Part shown: piece after piece, positions 36,754-46,395 of the stretch | Position numbering within the stretch: the stretch's first letter is position 1 | How the letters are laid out: each line of letters starts with the position of its first letter | Position numbers and translations under genes: made by a program | Source: Acetobacter nitrogenifigens DSM 23921 = NBRC 105050 | GTDB lineage: Bacteria; Pseudomonadota; Alphaproteobacteria; Acetobacterales; Acetobacteraceae | DNA: 64,000 nt | Assembly: GCF_000429165.1 (NCBI RefSeq) | Contig: NZ_AUBI01000001.1 | Location: forward strand, 310,001-374,000 | Reading direction: 5' to 3' | Notes under the pieces: generated by a model | Seen by the model: only the letters and a program-made list of their open reading frames with translations | The model's database searches: none | What the model was told of the DNA's origin: nothing

Positions 36754-38442
36754 ATGATCCCGACCTTCGCCTCCCTCACCTTTCCCCGCCCCACGGAAGC
36801 CAGCCTCGACGAAGGCTTCGGCGCCGTCCTCTCCCTGCTGGACGCGGGCGACCTCGCTGGCGCGCTCGCCCGTTTCGATACGGAACGGCGGACGCTGGAA
36901 AGCTGGGCGTCGCTCGCTTATCTGCGCTTTTCTCAGGACACGACGGACGAGACCGCCAAGGCGGAGCGCGATTACGCGGACAAGATCGGCCCCAAAGCCA
37001 CGGCGCATGAGGTCGCGATCAAGAAGCGGCTTCTGAACGACGTAGACCGATCGGCGCTGGTGAATCTTGTCGGCCCGCATGTGACCAAGCTGTGGGAGAG
37101 CGACGTCACCACCTTCGACACCCGCATTGAAGCCGCGCTGGAGGAAGAAGCCCGCCTTTCCGGTGAATACACCGCCTTGCTCGCTGCGGCGCGGATCACG
37201 ATCGGGGACGCCACGGTCAATCTGTCCGGGCTTGCGCCATGGCTGGAGAACCCGGACCGCGCGGTGCGTTACGAGGCCGAGGCGGCGCGCTGGACCTTTT
37301 TTGCGGAAAATGGCGCAAAGCTGGACGATCTTTACGATCGCTTGGTGAAATTGCGTCACGGTATGGCCACGACTTTGGGCTTCGATACCTACACGCCACT
37401 TGGCTATCGCAGGATGCGCCGGGTCGATTACGGGCCGACGGAAGTCGCACGTTTCAGGGACGACGTCCGCACCCATGTCACGCCGCTCGTCGCACGGATT
37501 CTGGAAGACCGCCGTGCGGAGATGGGCTGGGACGCCGTGCGTTACTGGGACGAGAACTTCATCGACGCACTCGGCAATCCGAAGCCTGCCGGGGATTACG
37601 ATCTGCTGATCGCGCGTGCGCAGACCATGTTTGACAGGATGTCCGGCGGGCTTGGTCCCTTCTTCCGCGACATGGTTGATGGCGGCTATCTCGACCTCAA
37701 AAACCGCGACGGCAAGGCGGGCGGCGGGTTCTGCACGTCGTTCCCGAATGTCGGGATGCCGTTCATCTTCGCCAATTTCAACGGCACGCATGGCGACATC
37801 AACGTCTTCACGCACGAAATGGGCCATGCCTACCAGAACTGGCGCAGCCGCGACCTGCATGGCGTTGACGAATTATGGCCGACGATGGAGGCGGCGGAAA
37901 TCAATTCCATGGGGCTGGAATTCCTGACCTGGCCGCATATGGAACTGATGGTCGAAGACGGCGCCGCAGATCGCTTCCGCCGCATGCATCTGATCGGATC
38001 GCTCAGCTTTCTGCCTTATGGCGTCTGCGTCGATCATTTTCAGCATGAAATTTTCACCAACCCGGACATGACGCCCGCGCAGCGCCATGCGCTCTGGCGA
38101 GATCTGGAAAAGCAATACATGCCGTGGCGCGATTACGGCGATCTGAGCTACCCCGCAGCAGGGGGGCGGTGGCAGGCGCAGGGCCACATTTACAAATCAC
38201 CATTCTACTACATTGATTATACGCTCGCGCTCTGCTGCGCGATGCAGATTTGGTTGCTGTCGCGACGGGACGAGGCTGCTGCGACGACCGCATATGAAGA
38301 CCTGTGCGCGCGCGGCGGATCTGCCGCGTTCACTGCGCTGATCGCGGAGGCAGGTCTGATCTCACCCTTCACGCCCGGCGCCCTGGCGGATGTCGTCAGG
38401 GAAGCAGCGCAGTTTTTCGATACACCCGGCATGGAGGACTGA
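36754..38442 (+). CDS. M3-family oligoendopeptidase (PepF-like zinc metallopeptidase)
   Basis: 562 aa from the ATG at 36754 (MIPTFASLTF). The zinc site HEMGH is at residues 354-358 in NVFTHEMGHAYQ, with the third ligand Glu in EAAEINSMGLEF downstream. The C-terminal YYIDYTLALCCAMQ...FTPGALADV is typical of the PepF/oligopeptidase F branch. No signal peptide, so it is a cytoplasmic oligopeptide-degrading enzyme. A 19-codon upstream extension exists but lacks homology features. Confidence 0.9.
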   Translation: MIPTFASLTFPRPTEASLDEGFGAVLSLLDAGDLAGALARFDTERRTLESWASLAYLRFSQDTTDETAKAERDYADKIGPKATAHEVAIKKRLLNDVDRSALVNLVGPHVTKLWESDVTTFDTRIEAALEEEARLSGEYTALLAAARITIGDATVNLSGLAPWLENPDRAVRYEAEAARWTFFAENGAKLDDLYDRLVKLRHGMATTLGFDTYTPLGYRRMRRVDYGPTEVARFRDDVRTHVTPLVARILEDRRAEMGWDAVRYWDENFIDALGNPKPAGDYDLLIARAQTMFDRMSGGLGPFFRDMVDGGYLDLKNRDGKAGGGFCTSFPNVGMPFIFANFNGTHGDINVFTHEMGHAYQNWRSRDLHGVDELWPTMEAAEINSMGLEFLTWPHMELMVEDGAADRFRRMHLIGSLSFLPYGVCVDHFQHEIFTNPDMTPAQRHALWRDLEKQYMPWRDYGDLSYPAAGGRWQAQGHIYKSPFYYIDYTLALCCAMQIWLLSRRDEAAATTAYEDLCARGGSAAFTALIAEAGLISPFTPGALADVVREAAQFFDTPGMED

Positions 38443-38454
38443 CTTAAAAACCTT

Positions 38455-38476
38455 TCGCCTGAGGGGTGTCAGGCGA
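38455..38476 (+). terminator. Hairpin after the M3 peptidase gene
   Basis: TCGCCTGA-GGGGTG-TCAGGCGA, perfect 8-bp stem, 12 bases past the stop, followed by TCTTACC. The weak U-tract leaves efficiency uncertain. Confidence 0.5.
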
Positions 38477-38545
38477 TCTTACCCTCACCGCCCTAAACCA
38501 ACGCGCAGCCTGTCCGATCAGGCAGGTTACGCCACCGGGACGACG

Positions 38546-39394
38546 CTAACGCCGCTCCCGTAGCCGAAGAACTCCCGTCAGGCCGACACGAAGGACCTTG
38601 ACCACGGGCGTGGGCAACATGCGCCGCAGGGCGATGAGCGCCCTCCTGGATGGCGGAAGTCCGGGGCGCTCCAGATAGTGGGTGTTCTGGCTGCCGATCT
38701 CCACCGGATCATCGCTCTCTGTATAAAAATACGCGATCAGCGCTCGCCTCGTCCGGCCTTCCGGAAGCGGGGCCGGATATCCGTGGGCCGCATCCGGAGA
38801 TTGTCCCATGAGCAGCGTCCGCCCCATGATCGGCGCCACCCTGACGTAGCACTTGCGTTCTTTCAGGTTCCACAGCTCAAGCTTGCCACCGTCTTCTTCC
38901 GTCCACCCTTCATTGAGATAGGTGATGAGCGCCAAACGATTTCTCATCCCCGTTGTCGGATGGCGCTGGAAATCGACATGGACCTCAAAGTGTCCGTGCA
39001 CGCCAGCTTCATGCAATCCGCCGCCATAGAGACTGAAATCGGGAAGAAGAGAGCCGATCCCGGTCACCCGCTCCATAAGCGTGATGAATTCCTGTGAGTA
39101 CACAACGCGAAAATATCGTGCAATTTCCTCAGGAAGCGACACCGGGTCGTCCAGCATGCGCTTGTTTTGAAGCGCCGTATGATGAGACGTCCAATCCGCG
39201 CGCGGAGCCGAAGAAGCGTCTGAATTGACGGACGAAAGAAGGCTTCTTTCAAAGAAATCGTCGATAACCAGATGCGGGAACGGCACAGCGTCTCTATACG
39301 AACGCCGCCATTGCTCCAGCGTGTCGGCAGTCGGTGAACGCCAATCGGTGGTCACGGGCAAATCGCCTTCCTCCTTTCCGATCGTCGCAACCAT
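38546..39394 (-). CDS. 2OG-Fe(II) oxygenase (prolyl-4-hydroxylase-like)
   Basis: 282 aa. The double-stranded beta-helix carries HxD (His139, Asp141 in HVDFQRHP), the distal His204 (DAAHGYP) and a 2-oxoglutarate-binding Arg in the EGRTRRALI stretch. LITYLNEGWTEEDGGKLELW between them is a family hallmark. Proteins of this type hydroxylate proteins or modify small metabolites; the substrate is unknown. The gene stands alone with AT-rich sequence upstream. Confidence 0.82.
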   Translation of the reverse strand: MVATIGKEEGDLPVTTDWRSPTADTLEQWRRSYRDAVPFPHLVIDDFFERSLLSSVNSDASSAPRADWTSHHTALQNKRMLDDPVSLPEEIARYFRVVYSQEFITLMERVTGIGSLLPDFSLYGGGLHEAGVHGHFEVHVDFQRHPTTGMRNRLALITYLNEGWTEEDGGKLELWNLKERKCYVRVAPIMGRTLLMGQSPDAAHGYPAPLPEGRTRRALIAYFYTESDDPVEIGSQNTHYLERPGLPPSRRALIALRRMLPTPVVKVLRVGLTGVLRLRERR

Positions 39395-39816
39395 TACAAA
39401 TCATTTCTTCCGCGACGAGAATAAAGCAATGCGCAGAGAGACAACCCGCCGCCAGCGGATTTGCAGCCGCCACAAAAGCAGCAACATCAAGTATTACGTA
39501 CGCACACGCTTTATATTTTCATATGCGAGAAGAAACAAAGTCGACTGCGCTCTCGATTTACTGAAATATACGCTTCAGGCACCAGATTACATTCGGAAAG
39601 GACAGGAACTTCAGAGCCAACGCTCAAGGAGGCGATCTCTGAATTCCTGTTCGTTTCCGAACGATGTCTGAACCACCCATAAACTTCTCAGCACATTGAG
39701 CGCAAGCTTTATAACAAAATATCGTTAATATCAATTTCACGTTAATAAATTGTTAAATATAACACGCTGAAAAATATACAGTATTTATAGGACATCTCAA
39801 AATTGGATCGTTAAAG
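39395..39816. other. 422-bp AT-rich gap
   Basis: Between two minus-strand genes. The part at 39700-39800 is very AT-rich. I see no gene and no clear terminator. It should contain the promoter of the oxygenase gene. Confidence 0.4.
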
Positions 39817-40542
39817 TCACGTCGCGTACGACGGATCCTCGGCGTCAAGAATACGTTTCATTTCTGCGAAATGTTCGCGGGAGAAGTCAGTTATCCCTTC
39901 CCACGCGCGTGCGGTCTTTTCCGCGACATCTGCATCCAGGATTTTCAACGGCTGTCCGGTCGCATAAGCGTTCACCAGAATCTGGCAGGCGCGTTCGAGG
40001 GTGTAGATGTCATCGAAGGCCTCTCCAACATTCTCCGCCGTCACCAACACCCCATGGTTGCCCATCATCAGGCGTGACCGATCACCCAGCAGGTGCGCCA
40101 GCCGCTCACCCTCCGCCACCGTATCAGCCATGCCGCCGTAGTTCGTGTCCTGAGCAACGCGATTGAAGTAGCGCGCGGAATTTTGCTCTATCGGCAAAAT
40201 TGTGGGGTCTTCGAGGCAAGCGATCGTCGTTGCGTGGATGGGATGCAGGTGCATCACAACCCGCGCCTTGGGAAGCAAACGGTGAATCTGGCCATGAATG
40301 GACCAGGCGGTCGGATCGATATCGGGATGGCGGCTGGACGCAACGTCTTTTGCATCCAGCAGCACAAGGTCGCTCGCGCGGATACGCGAAAAATGTCGCC
40401 ATTTGGGGTTAAGCAGAAACCAGCGTCCGTCCTCAGAGACGGCGGCGCTGAAATGATTCGCCACCGCCTCATGCAGACCCAGCTTCGCCGTGATCCGAAA
40501 CGCCGCCGCGAGATCTATTCTGATACGCTGCTCATCGGTCAT
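39817..40542 (-). CDS. Class II aldolase/adducin family protein
   Basis: 241 aa. The zinc-binding His-x-His is at 98 and 100 in VVMHLHPIHATTIA, and the third His is in MGNHGVLV. The N-terminal VANHFSAAV motif fits the aldolase/epimerase fold. Members include sugar-phosphate aldolases, epimerases and decarboxylases, so the reaction is not determined. No sugar operon surrounds it. Confidence 0.83.
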   Translation of the reverse strand: MTDEQRIRIDLAAAFRITAKLGLHEAVANHFSAAVSEDGRWFLLNPKWRHFSRIRASDLVLLDAKDVASSRHPDIDPTAWSIHGQIHRLLPKARVVMHLHPIHATTIACLEDPTILPIEQNSARYFNRVAQDTNYGGMADTVAEGERLAHLLGDRSRLMMGNHGVLVTAENVGEAFDDIYTLERACQILVNAYATGQPLKILDADVAEKTARAWEGITDFSREHFAEMKRILDAEDPSYAT

Positions 40543-40744
40543 CGCGTCGGTACTCCTGTGCCTGGCTGTTGTTTCGACGCCGAACCATGACCAAGACGCC
40601 TGTCGGGGACAAACAGGGTTTTTATGTGTCGGGCTTCGTCAAAATATGTGTGTAGCCTCTCGTTACGGCGCGACAGCTTCGAAGGCTGACGTCACCTCCA
40701 CGTCCGATCTTGCCCGAAAGTCAGGCCTCCCTTCGTCCACCGAC

Positions 40745-41173
40745 TTAATCGGCGGACACGATCCCTCTCGCCGCCACCAGAGGCAAAACATGACCAACCA
40801 TGAGCGGCGCCAGTGGGAGCGAGGCCGCGTCCGACGCGGCCACCCAAAGCGCTTCCGCAATCTCGGCCGAAGCCTTCGCCATTTGCGTCGTACGAAAATG
40901 AAAGAGTTCCGCCGTCACGATCGCCCCGGCCTCGTTGGCGGCGGGAGCGGAGAAAGAGCCTAACGGCGTGAGAAAATGTTCGTCCACGACAAACCCGACC
41001 TCCTCCGCCAGCTCCCTCTTCAGCGCATCAACAGGCTGCTCTCCCTTCTCGATTTTCCCACCGGCCAGCATGAACCACTTCGATCCGGCCTTCCTGACCA
41101 CGAGAAGCCGCCCTGCGCCGTCGTCTATGACTGCAGCGGCGATTCGTATGACTGGCGCGGCAAGATCGCTCAT
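40745..41173 (-). CDS. NUDIX hydrolase
   Basis: 142 aa from the ATG at 41173; upstream codons give no sensible sequence. The Nudix box GX5EX7REUXEEXGU is exact at residues 39-61 (GKIEKGE...RELAEEVGF). The family cleaves nucleoside diphosphates linked to another moiety; no specificity motif is obvious. Confidence 0.85.
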   Translation of the reverse strand: MSDLAAPVIRIAAAVIDDGAGRLLVVRKAGSKWFMLAGGKIEKGEQPVDALKRELAEEVGFVVDEHFLTPLGSFSAPAANEAGAIVTAELFHFRTTQMAKASAEIAEALWVAASDAASLPLAPLMVGHVLPLVAARGIVSAD

Positions 41174-41563
41174 AGACAGAAAAATCCTCTGTGCCTTGGG
41201 GCAATGATCGTCGATACGACTACTCCGCCCGGAAAAAACCGCAGCAGATTCTCGATCGTAGCGACGCGAAATCTGACTGTCGATCTGACACAACGATCAT
41301 GCATTGAACCCATTTCGAAACATATGCCGCGCCCCGCTGCATCCGAGTTCCTTGCTATCCCTGTAGCGCCGACCAGATCCGACACTGCCTGGTTTGACTG
41401 TGAGTGCATCGCCCGCGTGCAGTCAGTAAGCATCACCGTCGACACGGACGGCCAGTCTGGACCGCTGGGCCAGTCCCACCGCACCAACACGGCCTATCCA
41501 CGACGCCAGGCGAGCGAATACAAGCGTTCCCAGCTACTGCCACCTCACCGGAGAATCGCCGCA
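41174..41563. other. 390-bp divergent region, NUDIX / WYL regulator
   Basis: The plus-strand frame is open across this gap but carries no recognisable domain, so I treat it as intergenic. Promoters in both directions are expected; none is clear. Confidence 0.35.
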
Positions 41564-42250
41564 GTGTCCCGCGCCAGCCGCTTGCTAGACCTGCTTCAAG
41601 CCCTGCGCCGTCGTCGTTACCCCGTTACCGCCGCCACGCTCGCAAGTGAGCTGGGCGTCTCGACGCGCACGATCTATCGCGACGTCGGCACGCTGATCGC
41701 GCAAGGCGCTGCGATAGAGGGGGAGGCTGGCGTCGGTTACGTGCTCCGACGAGGATATCTTCTTCCACCCTTGCGTTTCACCAACGATGAACTGGATGCG
41801 TTGATTCTCGGCCTGCGCCTCGTCCGTCACCGCGACGACGAAGATCTGGAACGGGCGGCGGCCGACGCGCTCGCCAAGATTTCGGCGGTCCTGCCAGATA
41901 CGCACGCGCACGAAGTCGAAACCAGCGGCATGCTCGCCGGGCCGTCCGGGCGGAACGAAACGCCCTGCCTCAAGGTCATCCGACAGGCGATCCGCGACGA
42001 GATGAAATTGTCGCTGCGTTACACGGACAAGGAGGGAAACGCGACCGAACGCACGATCTGGCCCGTCGCCATCGGCTTCTTCGAGACCTCCGAGATGTTA
42101 GCCGCATGGTGTGAGAAACGCGCAGACTTCCGACATTTCCGACTGGACCGCATCGAGAGCGCCGTGCCGGGGTGCGGGCGTTACCCACGACGGCGACGCA
42201 TTCTGTTGGCCGAATGGCGCGCGCAGACAGGAATCTCCATACCCTACTGA
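41564..42250 (+). CDS. HTH/WYL-domain transcriptional regulator (YafY type)
   Basis: 228 aa from a GTG at 41564 with GGAGA about 10 bases upstream. The N-terminal DeoR-type helix-turn-helix is RLLDLLQALRRRRYPVTAATLASELGVSTRTIYRDVGTL. A linker and then a WYL-like domain follow (SLRYTDKEGNATERTIWPVAIGFFE...). The family often regulates a VOC protein next door, as here (61 bases downstream). Confidence 0.85.
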   Translation: MSRASRLLDLLQALRRRRYPVTAATLASELGVSTRTIYRDVGTLIAQGAAIEGEAGVGYVLRRGYLLPPLRFTNDELDALILGLRLVRHRDDEDLERAAADALAKISAVLPDTHAHEVETSGMLAGPSGRNETPCLKVIRQAIRDEMKLSLRYTDKEGNATERTIWPVAIGFFETSEMLAAWCEKRADFRHFRLDRIESAVPGCGRYPRRRRILLAEWRAQTGISIPY

Positions 42251-42310
42251 CAGAAACTGTCTCTCCCCTCCTCCAGATGAACGTCGTTCCAATCATCAGG
42301 AGACCGACCC

Positions 42311-42661
42311 GTGTTTCTTTCAACCTCAACAATTCTCTATGTGGACAATCCTGCCGCCAGCGCCGATTTCTATCATACCCTATTGGGGGTTGAGCCAGTC
42401 TGGCTTGCGCCGGGCTTCGTGCTCTTCAATCTGCCAGACGGCGGCCGCCTCGGCCTATGGAATCGAAATAACGCCTTACCAGCGGGCGCCGACAGTGAGA
42501 TTACGCTTACAACGGAAGACCCCGACGCGGTTCACAAACTGTGGGTCGAAGCAGGATACACGGTGATTCAGCCGCCGACCGATATGGCGTTTGGCCGCAA
42601 TGTCGTGGTCGAAGACCCAGACGGTCATCGCCTACGCGCCTTTCGACCGGCGGCGAGGTGA
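42311..42661 (+). CDS. VOC-family glyoxalase/bleomycin-resistance-like protein
   Basis: 116 aa, GTG start preceded by AGGAG. It shows the paired beta-alpha-beta-beta-beta modules: LYVDNPAASADFYHTLLGVEP and EDPDAVHKLWVEAGYTVIQPP..FGRNVVVEDPDGHRLRAF. It could bind or modify a small electrophile or antibiotic. Likely co-transcribed with the YafY-type regulator. Confidence 0.82.
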   Translation: MFLSTSTILYVDNPAASADFYHTLLGVEPVWLAPGFVLFNLPDGGRLGLWNRNNALPAGADSEITLTTEDPDAVHKLWVEAGYTVIQPPTDMAFGRNVVVEDPDGHRLRAFRPAAR

Positions 42662-43002
42662 AAGACGCTCTACGGGTCACAAGCACTTGCGCAGAGTCAA
42701 GTCGTGAGTGACCTGAGTTTCCGCAAAGCACTTCAGGAGAAGTTCCAGACATCAGATGTGGGGTGTTACGAACTTAGTCGAATATGGCGTGACGATTCAC
42801 GATAACATTACATTACTTGTAAGTGCAAAAATTATGCGGGGGCAGAAGAAACTCTGCTCCAGAAAAAAGTGTTTCTGCAAATGGGAACAAAGGCCAATGT
42901 CATGAAAAATATAATCTCGCCACCATCATATCTAAGTAAGTTGACGAAATGGACGAGCCTAAAGCGGTAAAGTTCCGTAGGAATTATCTCGCGCTCTGGA
43001 GT
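42662..43002. other. 341-bp gap
   Basis: Convergent gap between the VOC gene and the end of the nitrilase operon. It is more AT-rich than its surroundings. No gene, IS end or strong terminator is recognised. Confidence 0.35.
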
Positions 43003-44829
43003 CTACGCGGCAGACATATTCCGCACCGAAGAATCCGCACCCTCTCTTGTCACTCCATCGGAAACACTGAGAGAATTTCTGGTAATTTTTCCTGATATTG
43101 TTGTAGGCAATCGTTTTACAAATCGAACTTCTTTAAGACCGACCCATCGGCCAAGCCCCTGATGAACCTGTCCAATAATAATTTCGACAGAGAGTGGGCA
43201 GTCCAGATCAGAATTCGCCACAACATAGGCGACTGGGCGCTGTCCTCTCAACTCGTCAGCAACCGCCACTACGGCACAAGCGTGAACGCCAGGATGAGCG
43301 GAGATGATTTTCTCGATCTGCACGCCCGAGATTCGGCGACCGGCGACTTTGATGACATCGTCAGAACGCCCGAGCATATGGACGGCGCGCGAAGCCTCGA
43401 TCATGCCTTCATCGAAAGTACGGTAATACATGCCGCTCTCATCCAGATACGCCGTAGGAACATGGATCGCCCTTTCCTTCCAGACCCCCGCCAGGCAACC
43501 GGGTGGCAGCGGCAGGGACAGAAGAATCTCGCCGCATTGTTCGTCCATTTCGGACGGTGCGATCACCGGGTTGAATCCCGGCGCAGGCCGCCCGATGTCA
43601 TTTTTTAGCGAAGCAGGTTCACGCTCGGGCAGACCGAAAAAATGCGCGGTGATGCTCCAGCCAGTTTCCGTCTGCCACCAGTGGTTGACGACCGGCTTCT
43701 GAAAATACGCCCGCGCCCATTCTAGCAACGTCGGATCGGCATACTCTCCGGCTACGAAAATTCGCGCCAGCGCCGGTAACACCGCCTGAGGCTGACGACG
43801 GCTTTCCTGTCGCATGAGCCGCATCTGGGTGGGCGTGGTGAACAGGCATTTCACCTTATGCTCATGACAGAGGGCGTTAATGGCGGACGCTGACGCCCCG
43901 CCTTCAACGATTACGCTGGTGCAACCGCTGATCAGGGGCGCGTAAATGCCGTAGGAGTGACCAACGACCCAGCCAAGATCCGATGTCGTGAAGAATGCAT
44001 CGCCCTGCCTGCACCCGTAAATCAGTTCCATCGACAGGGCGAGCGCCACAGCGTGTCCCCCATTATCCCGCACAATACCTTTAGCATTACCTGTCGTTCC
44101 GGATGTATGAAGGATATAGAGCGGGTCTTCGGACCTAAGCACGACTGGATCCACAGGCGCCGACTGCTCCAGCACATGAAAGTCATGATCGCGCACCGGC
44201 AGGGGCGAGGCCGCGCAGCCCTTGCGCTGCACGATCACGCAGGCCTGCGGCCTGTGAGCGGCCCCGGCGAGCGCCTCGTTCAAGCCGGGCGCCGATGGAA
44301 CTGCCGTCTGTCCTTGAAAACTGCAACTGGCGACGATGATGACTTTCGGGGCCACGTCATCAATCCTGCGAGCAAGTTCAGGCCCTCCGTAACCGGAAAA
44401 AACCACCACATGCACGGCGCCGATCCGCGCGCACGCCAGCATTGCGACAACCGTCTCGATCATCGTCGGCATGGCGATCAGAACCCGATCCCCCTTGCCT
44501 ACCCCTAGCGCGCGCAAACCACCGGCAAATCCTGCCACCCGGCGCTGCAGTTCCCGGTAGGTCACGATCTGCCGTTCCCTCGTCGCGCAGGAATGCCAGA
44601 TCAGCGCCGCTTGGTCGCCGCGTCCACTTTCCACATGCCGATCCACGGCGTTGTGGCAGGTGTTGAGCGTCGCGCCCGGAAACCAGTCATGCCAGCCGTC
44701 CGCCCGCGCGCGGTGCGCGATCGCAGGCTCCTGCTCCCATGTGACGCGTCGAGCCGCATCCAGCCAGAACAAATCTGGCTGGCCTGAAGCCGCGTCATAC
44801 ATCGCTTCATAAGTCGCCCATGGCGGCAT
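43003..44829 (-). CDS. AMP-forming acyl-CoA synthetase (propionate/acetate-CoA ligase-like)
   Basis: 608 aa from the ATG at 44829, with GGAGGG 8 bases upstream; a GTG at 44838 is too close to that site. Adenylation motifs are YILHTSGTTGNAKGIVRD, WWQTETGW and the hinge GRSDDVIKVAGRRIS. The catalytic Lys of the C-terminal domain is kept in TISGKITR. Its overall plan is that of PrpE/Acs with an N-terminal lid (GATLNTCHNAVDRH). It is 16 bases after the MSMEG_0569-type flavoprotein, hence the last gene of the nitrilase operon. Confidence 0.85.
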   Translation of the reverse strand: MPPWATYEAMYDAASGQPDLFWLDAARRVTWEQEPAIAHRARADGWHDWFPGATLNTCHNAVDRHVESGRGDQAALIWHSCATRERQIVTYRELQRRVAGFAGGLRALGVGKGDRVLIAMPTMIETVVAMLACARIGAVHVVVFSGYGGPELARRIDDVAPKVIIVASCSFQGQTAVPSAPGLNEALAGAAHRPQACVIVQRKGCAASPLPVRDHDFHVLEQSAPVDPVVLRSEDPLYILHTSGTTGNAKGIVRDNGGHAVALALSMELIYGCRQGDAFFTTSDLGWVVGHSYGIYAPLISGCTSVIVEGGASASAINALCHEHKVKCLFTTPTQMRLMRQESRRQPQAVLPALARIFVAGEYADPTLLEWARAYFQKPVVNHWWQTETGWSITAHFFGLPEREPASLKNDIGRPAPGFNPVIAPSEMDEQCGEILLSLPLPPGCLAGVWKERAIHVPTAYLDESGMYYRTFDEGMIEASRAVHMLGRSDDVIKVAGRRISGVQIEKIISAHPGVHACAVVAVADELRGQRPVAYVVANSDLDCPLSVEIIIGQVHQGLGRWVGLKEVRFVKRLPTTISGKITRNSLSVSDGVTREGADSSVRNMSAA

Positions 44830-44845
44830 GGCGCGCACCCTCCGC

Positions 44846-46093
44846 TCAGGCTACAGGAATGTCCTTGCCGGTGATCTGACTGGCCAACCACGCAGCGTCG
44901 CGAGAAACGCCGGAGAAGCGTCCGGACCCCCATGTATGCAGCCACGGCAACCCGAGAAAGTAGAATCCCGGCGCATCCGTCACGCCCCGGCGCCATACAG
45001 GTTTGTTGGCTCCGTTAAAGACCGGCACGTCAATCCAGCGATAGTTAGGGCGAAAGCCGATGCACCAGACGATCGAGGTGACTCCGGCAGCTTTCAGATC
45101 CAGCGGCGCATTATTCGCATCCGGCTCCCACAATGGGACATAAGGCGCTTCCATTGGCGCGTCGACGCCTTCGCGGGCGATGTAGGCGTCTATGGATTTC
45201 TTTATGTCCGAATTCGTCTTGTCCGCTTCATCGAGATTCTCTTTCAAATCCGGAAGAAAATGCGCCACGTCTTCGCCGATGGTATCCAGCGTGCCGTGCA
45301 GCCCCACCCCCTCTTTCGCAAAAAGGCGCAAATCAAGATCGTGGCCACCGTTGCGGCCGGTGACATAGTGATTGGTCTTGTCACGTGCGCCGTCACGCAG
45401 AGGGTGGTTGTCTACTGTCAGGTCATAGAACCGCATATCGGCGAGCCAGTCCACGACGTCGCGTCCACGATAGAACCGGGAGACGCGGGGCGCCGACCCG
45501 ACGCACAAATGGACCTTACGTTTTTCCAGAAACAGGTCTTCGACAATCTGCGCGCCTGACTGGCCGCTTCCCACCACCAGCACAGCTCCTTTCGGCAATT
45601 GCGCAGCATTACGATAGTCCTGTGAGTGAACCTGATATATCGAAGAATCTATTGCGCTGGCGTAACCCGGAATCACAGCGTCCTGATATGCGCCCGACGC
45701 GATCACTACGTGCTGTGCGCGCCAGACGTCGCCACCAGCCGCTACGCGGTAAGCACCATCTTCATGACGGGTGATGGAGGTGACCGCAGTATGCTCGCGC
45801 AAGGGAGGATTAAATGACTCAACGAAGCCTTTTACATAATCTATAATTTCCTGCTTCACCATAAAACCGTGTGGATCCTTCCCCTTGTAGGGATGACCGG
45901 GAAGCGCGCACTGCCAGTTGGGGGTGACGAGGCAGAAATTGTCCCAGCGTTCATCGTCCCATGAATGGCAGGCCGTCTTCGCTTCAAAGACAATGTGCTC
46001 GACTTTCTCCTGACAGAGATACCAGCTCATTGAAAGACCGGCCTGCCCTCCCCCGACGACGATCACGGGGACAGATTTTTCACTCTGTGTCAT
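44846..46093 (-). CDS. MSMEG_0569-family flavin-dependent oxidoreductase
   Basis: 415 aa from the ATG at 46093. FAD-binding VIVVGGGQAGLSMSWYL is at the N-terminus, a second Rossmann motif VLVVGSGQSGAQI lies in the middle, and SIVWCIGFRPNY closes the FAD domain, the pattern of flavin monooxygenase-like proteins. Characteristic blocks are DNFCLVTPNWQCALPGHPYKG and YFLGLPWLHTWGSGRF. Family membership follows from these and from its position in the Nit1C cluster. It probably oxidises a product of the pathway. Confidence 0.85.
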   Translation of the reverse strand: MTQSEKSVPVIVVGGGQAGLSMSWYLCQEKVEHIVFEAKTACHSWDDERWDNFCLVTPNWQCALPGHPYKGKDPHGFMVKQEIIDYVKGFVESFNPPLREHTAVTSITRHEDGAYRVAAGGDVWRAQHVVIASGAYQDAVIPGYASAIDSSIYQVHSQDYRNAAQLPKGAVLVVGSGQSGAQIVEDLFLEKRKVHLCVGSAPRVSRFYRGRDVVDWLADMRFYDLTVDNHPLRDGARDKTNHYVTGRNGGHDLDLRLFAKEGVGLHGTLDTIGEDVAHFLPDLKENLDEADKTNSDIKKSIDAYIAREGVDAPMEAPYVPLWEPDANNAPLDLKAAGVTSIVWCIGFRPNYRWIDVPVFNGANKPVWRRGVTDAPGFYFLGLPWLHTWGSGRFSGVSRDAAWLASQITGKDIPVA

Positions 46094-46107
46094 AAGAATA
46101 TTCCGTT

Positions 46108-46395
46108 TCAGAATCCAAAGGAGAGGATGCGCACCTGCGCGTCGGACAGATTTAGAAAAGGGGCGCCAGCCTGCCGAATGGCGTGAAGCTGGCCAAGGGC
46201 ACGGCTGCACGGAAAACCGTAGCGCACGCGAACCCGCTCGCTGGCCTCCGTCAGGGCGATGTCCGCCTTTTCAAGAAACTCGTGGATCGGGTAATCCTCC
46301 CCGGGTTGGAAATGATCGCGTATGACCAGAGACGGGGAGTAACAGTCGGTCTCCTTTCCGTCTGGCCAGCGCACGCGAAAAATCATTTCAGGCAT
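46108..46395 (-). CDS. MSMEG_0570-family nitrogen starvation response protein
   Basis: 95 aa, MPEMIFRVRWPDG...CYSPSLVI...ALTEASERVRVRYGFPCSRAL. Length and sequence match the small MSMEG_0570 family found only in nitrilase clusters of this type. It overlaps the glycosyltransferase stop by 8 bases and lies 14 bases before the flavoprotein. Biochemical role unknown. Confidence 0.85.
   Translation of the reverse strand: MPEMIFRVRWPDGKETDCYSPSLVIRDHFQPGEDYPIHEFLEKADIALTEASERVRVRYGFPCSRALGQLHAIRQAGAPFLNLSDAQVRILSFGF

Noticed and set aside
36547-37860. 437-residue minus-strand open frame
   Set aside because: Antisense to the HEMGH-containing M3 peptidase.
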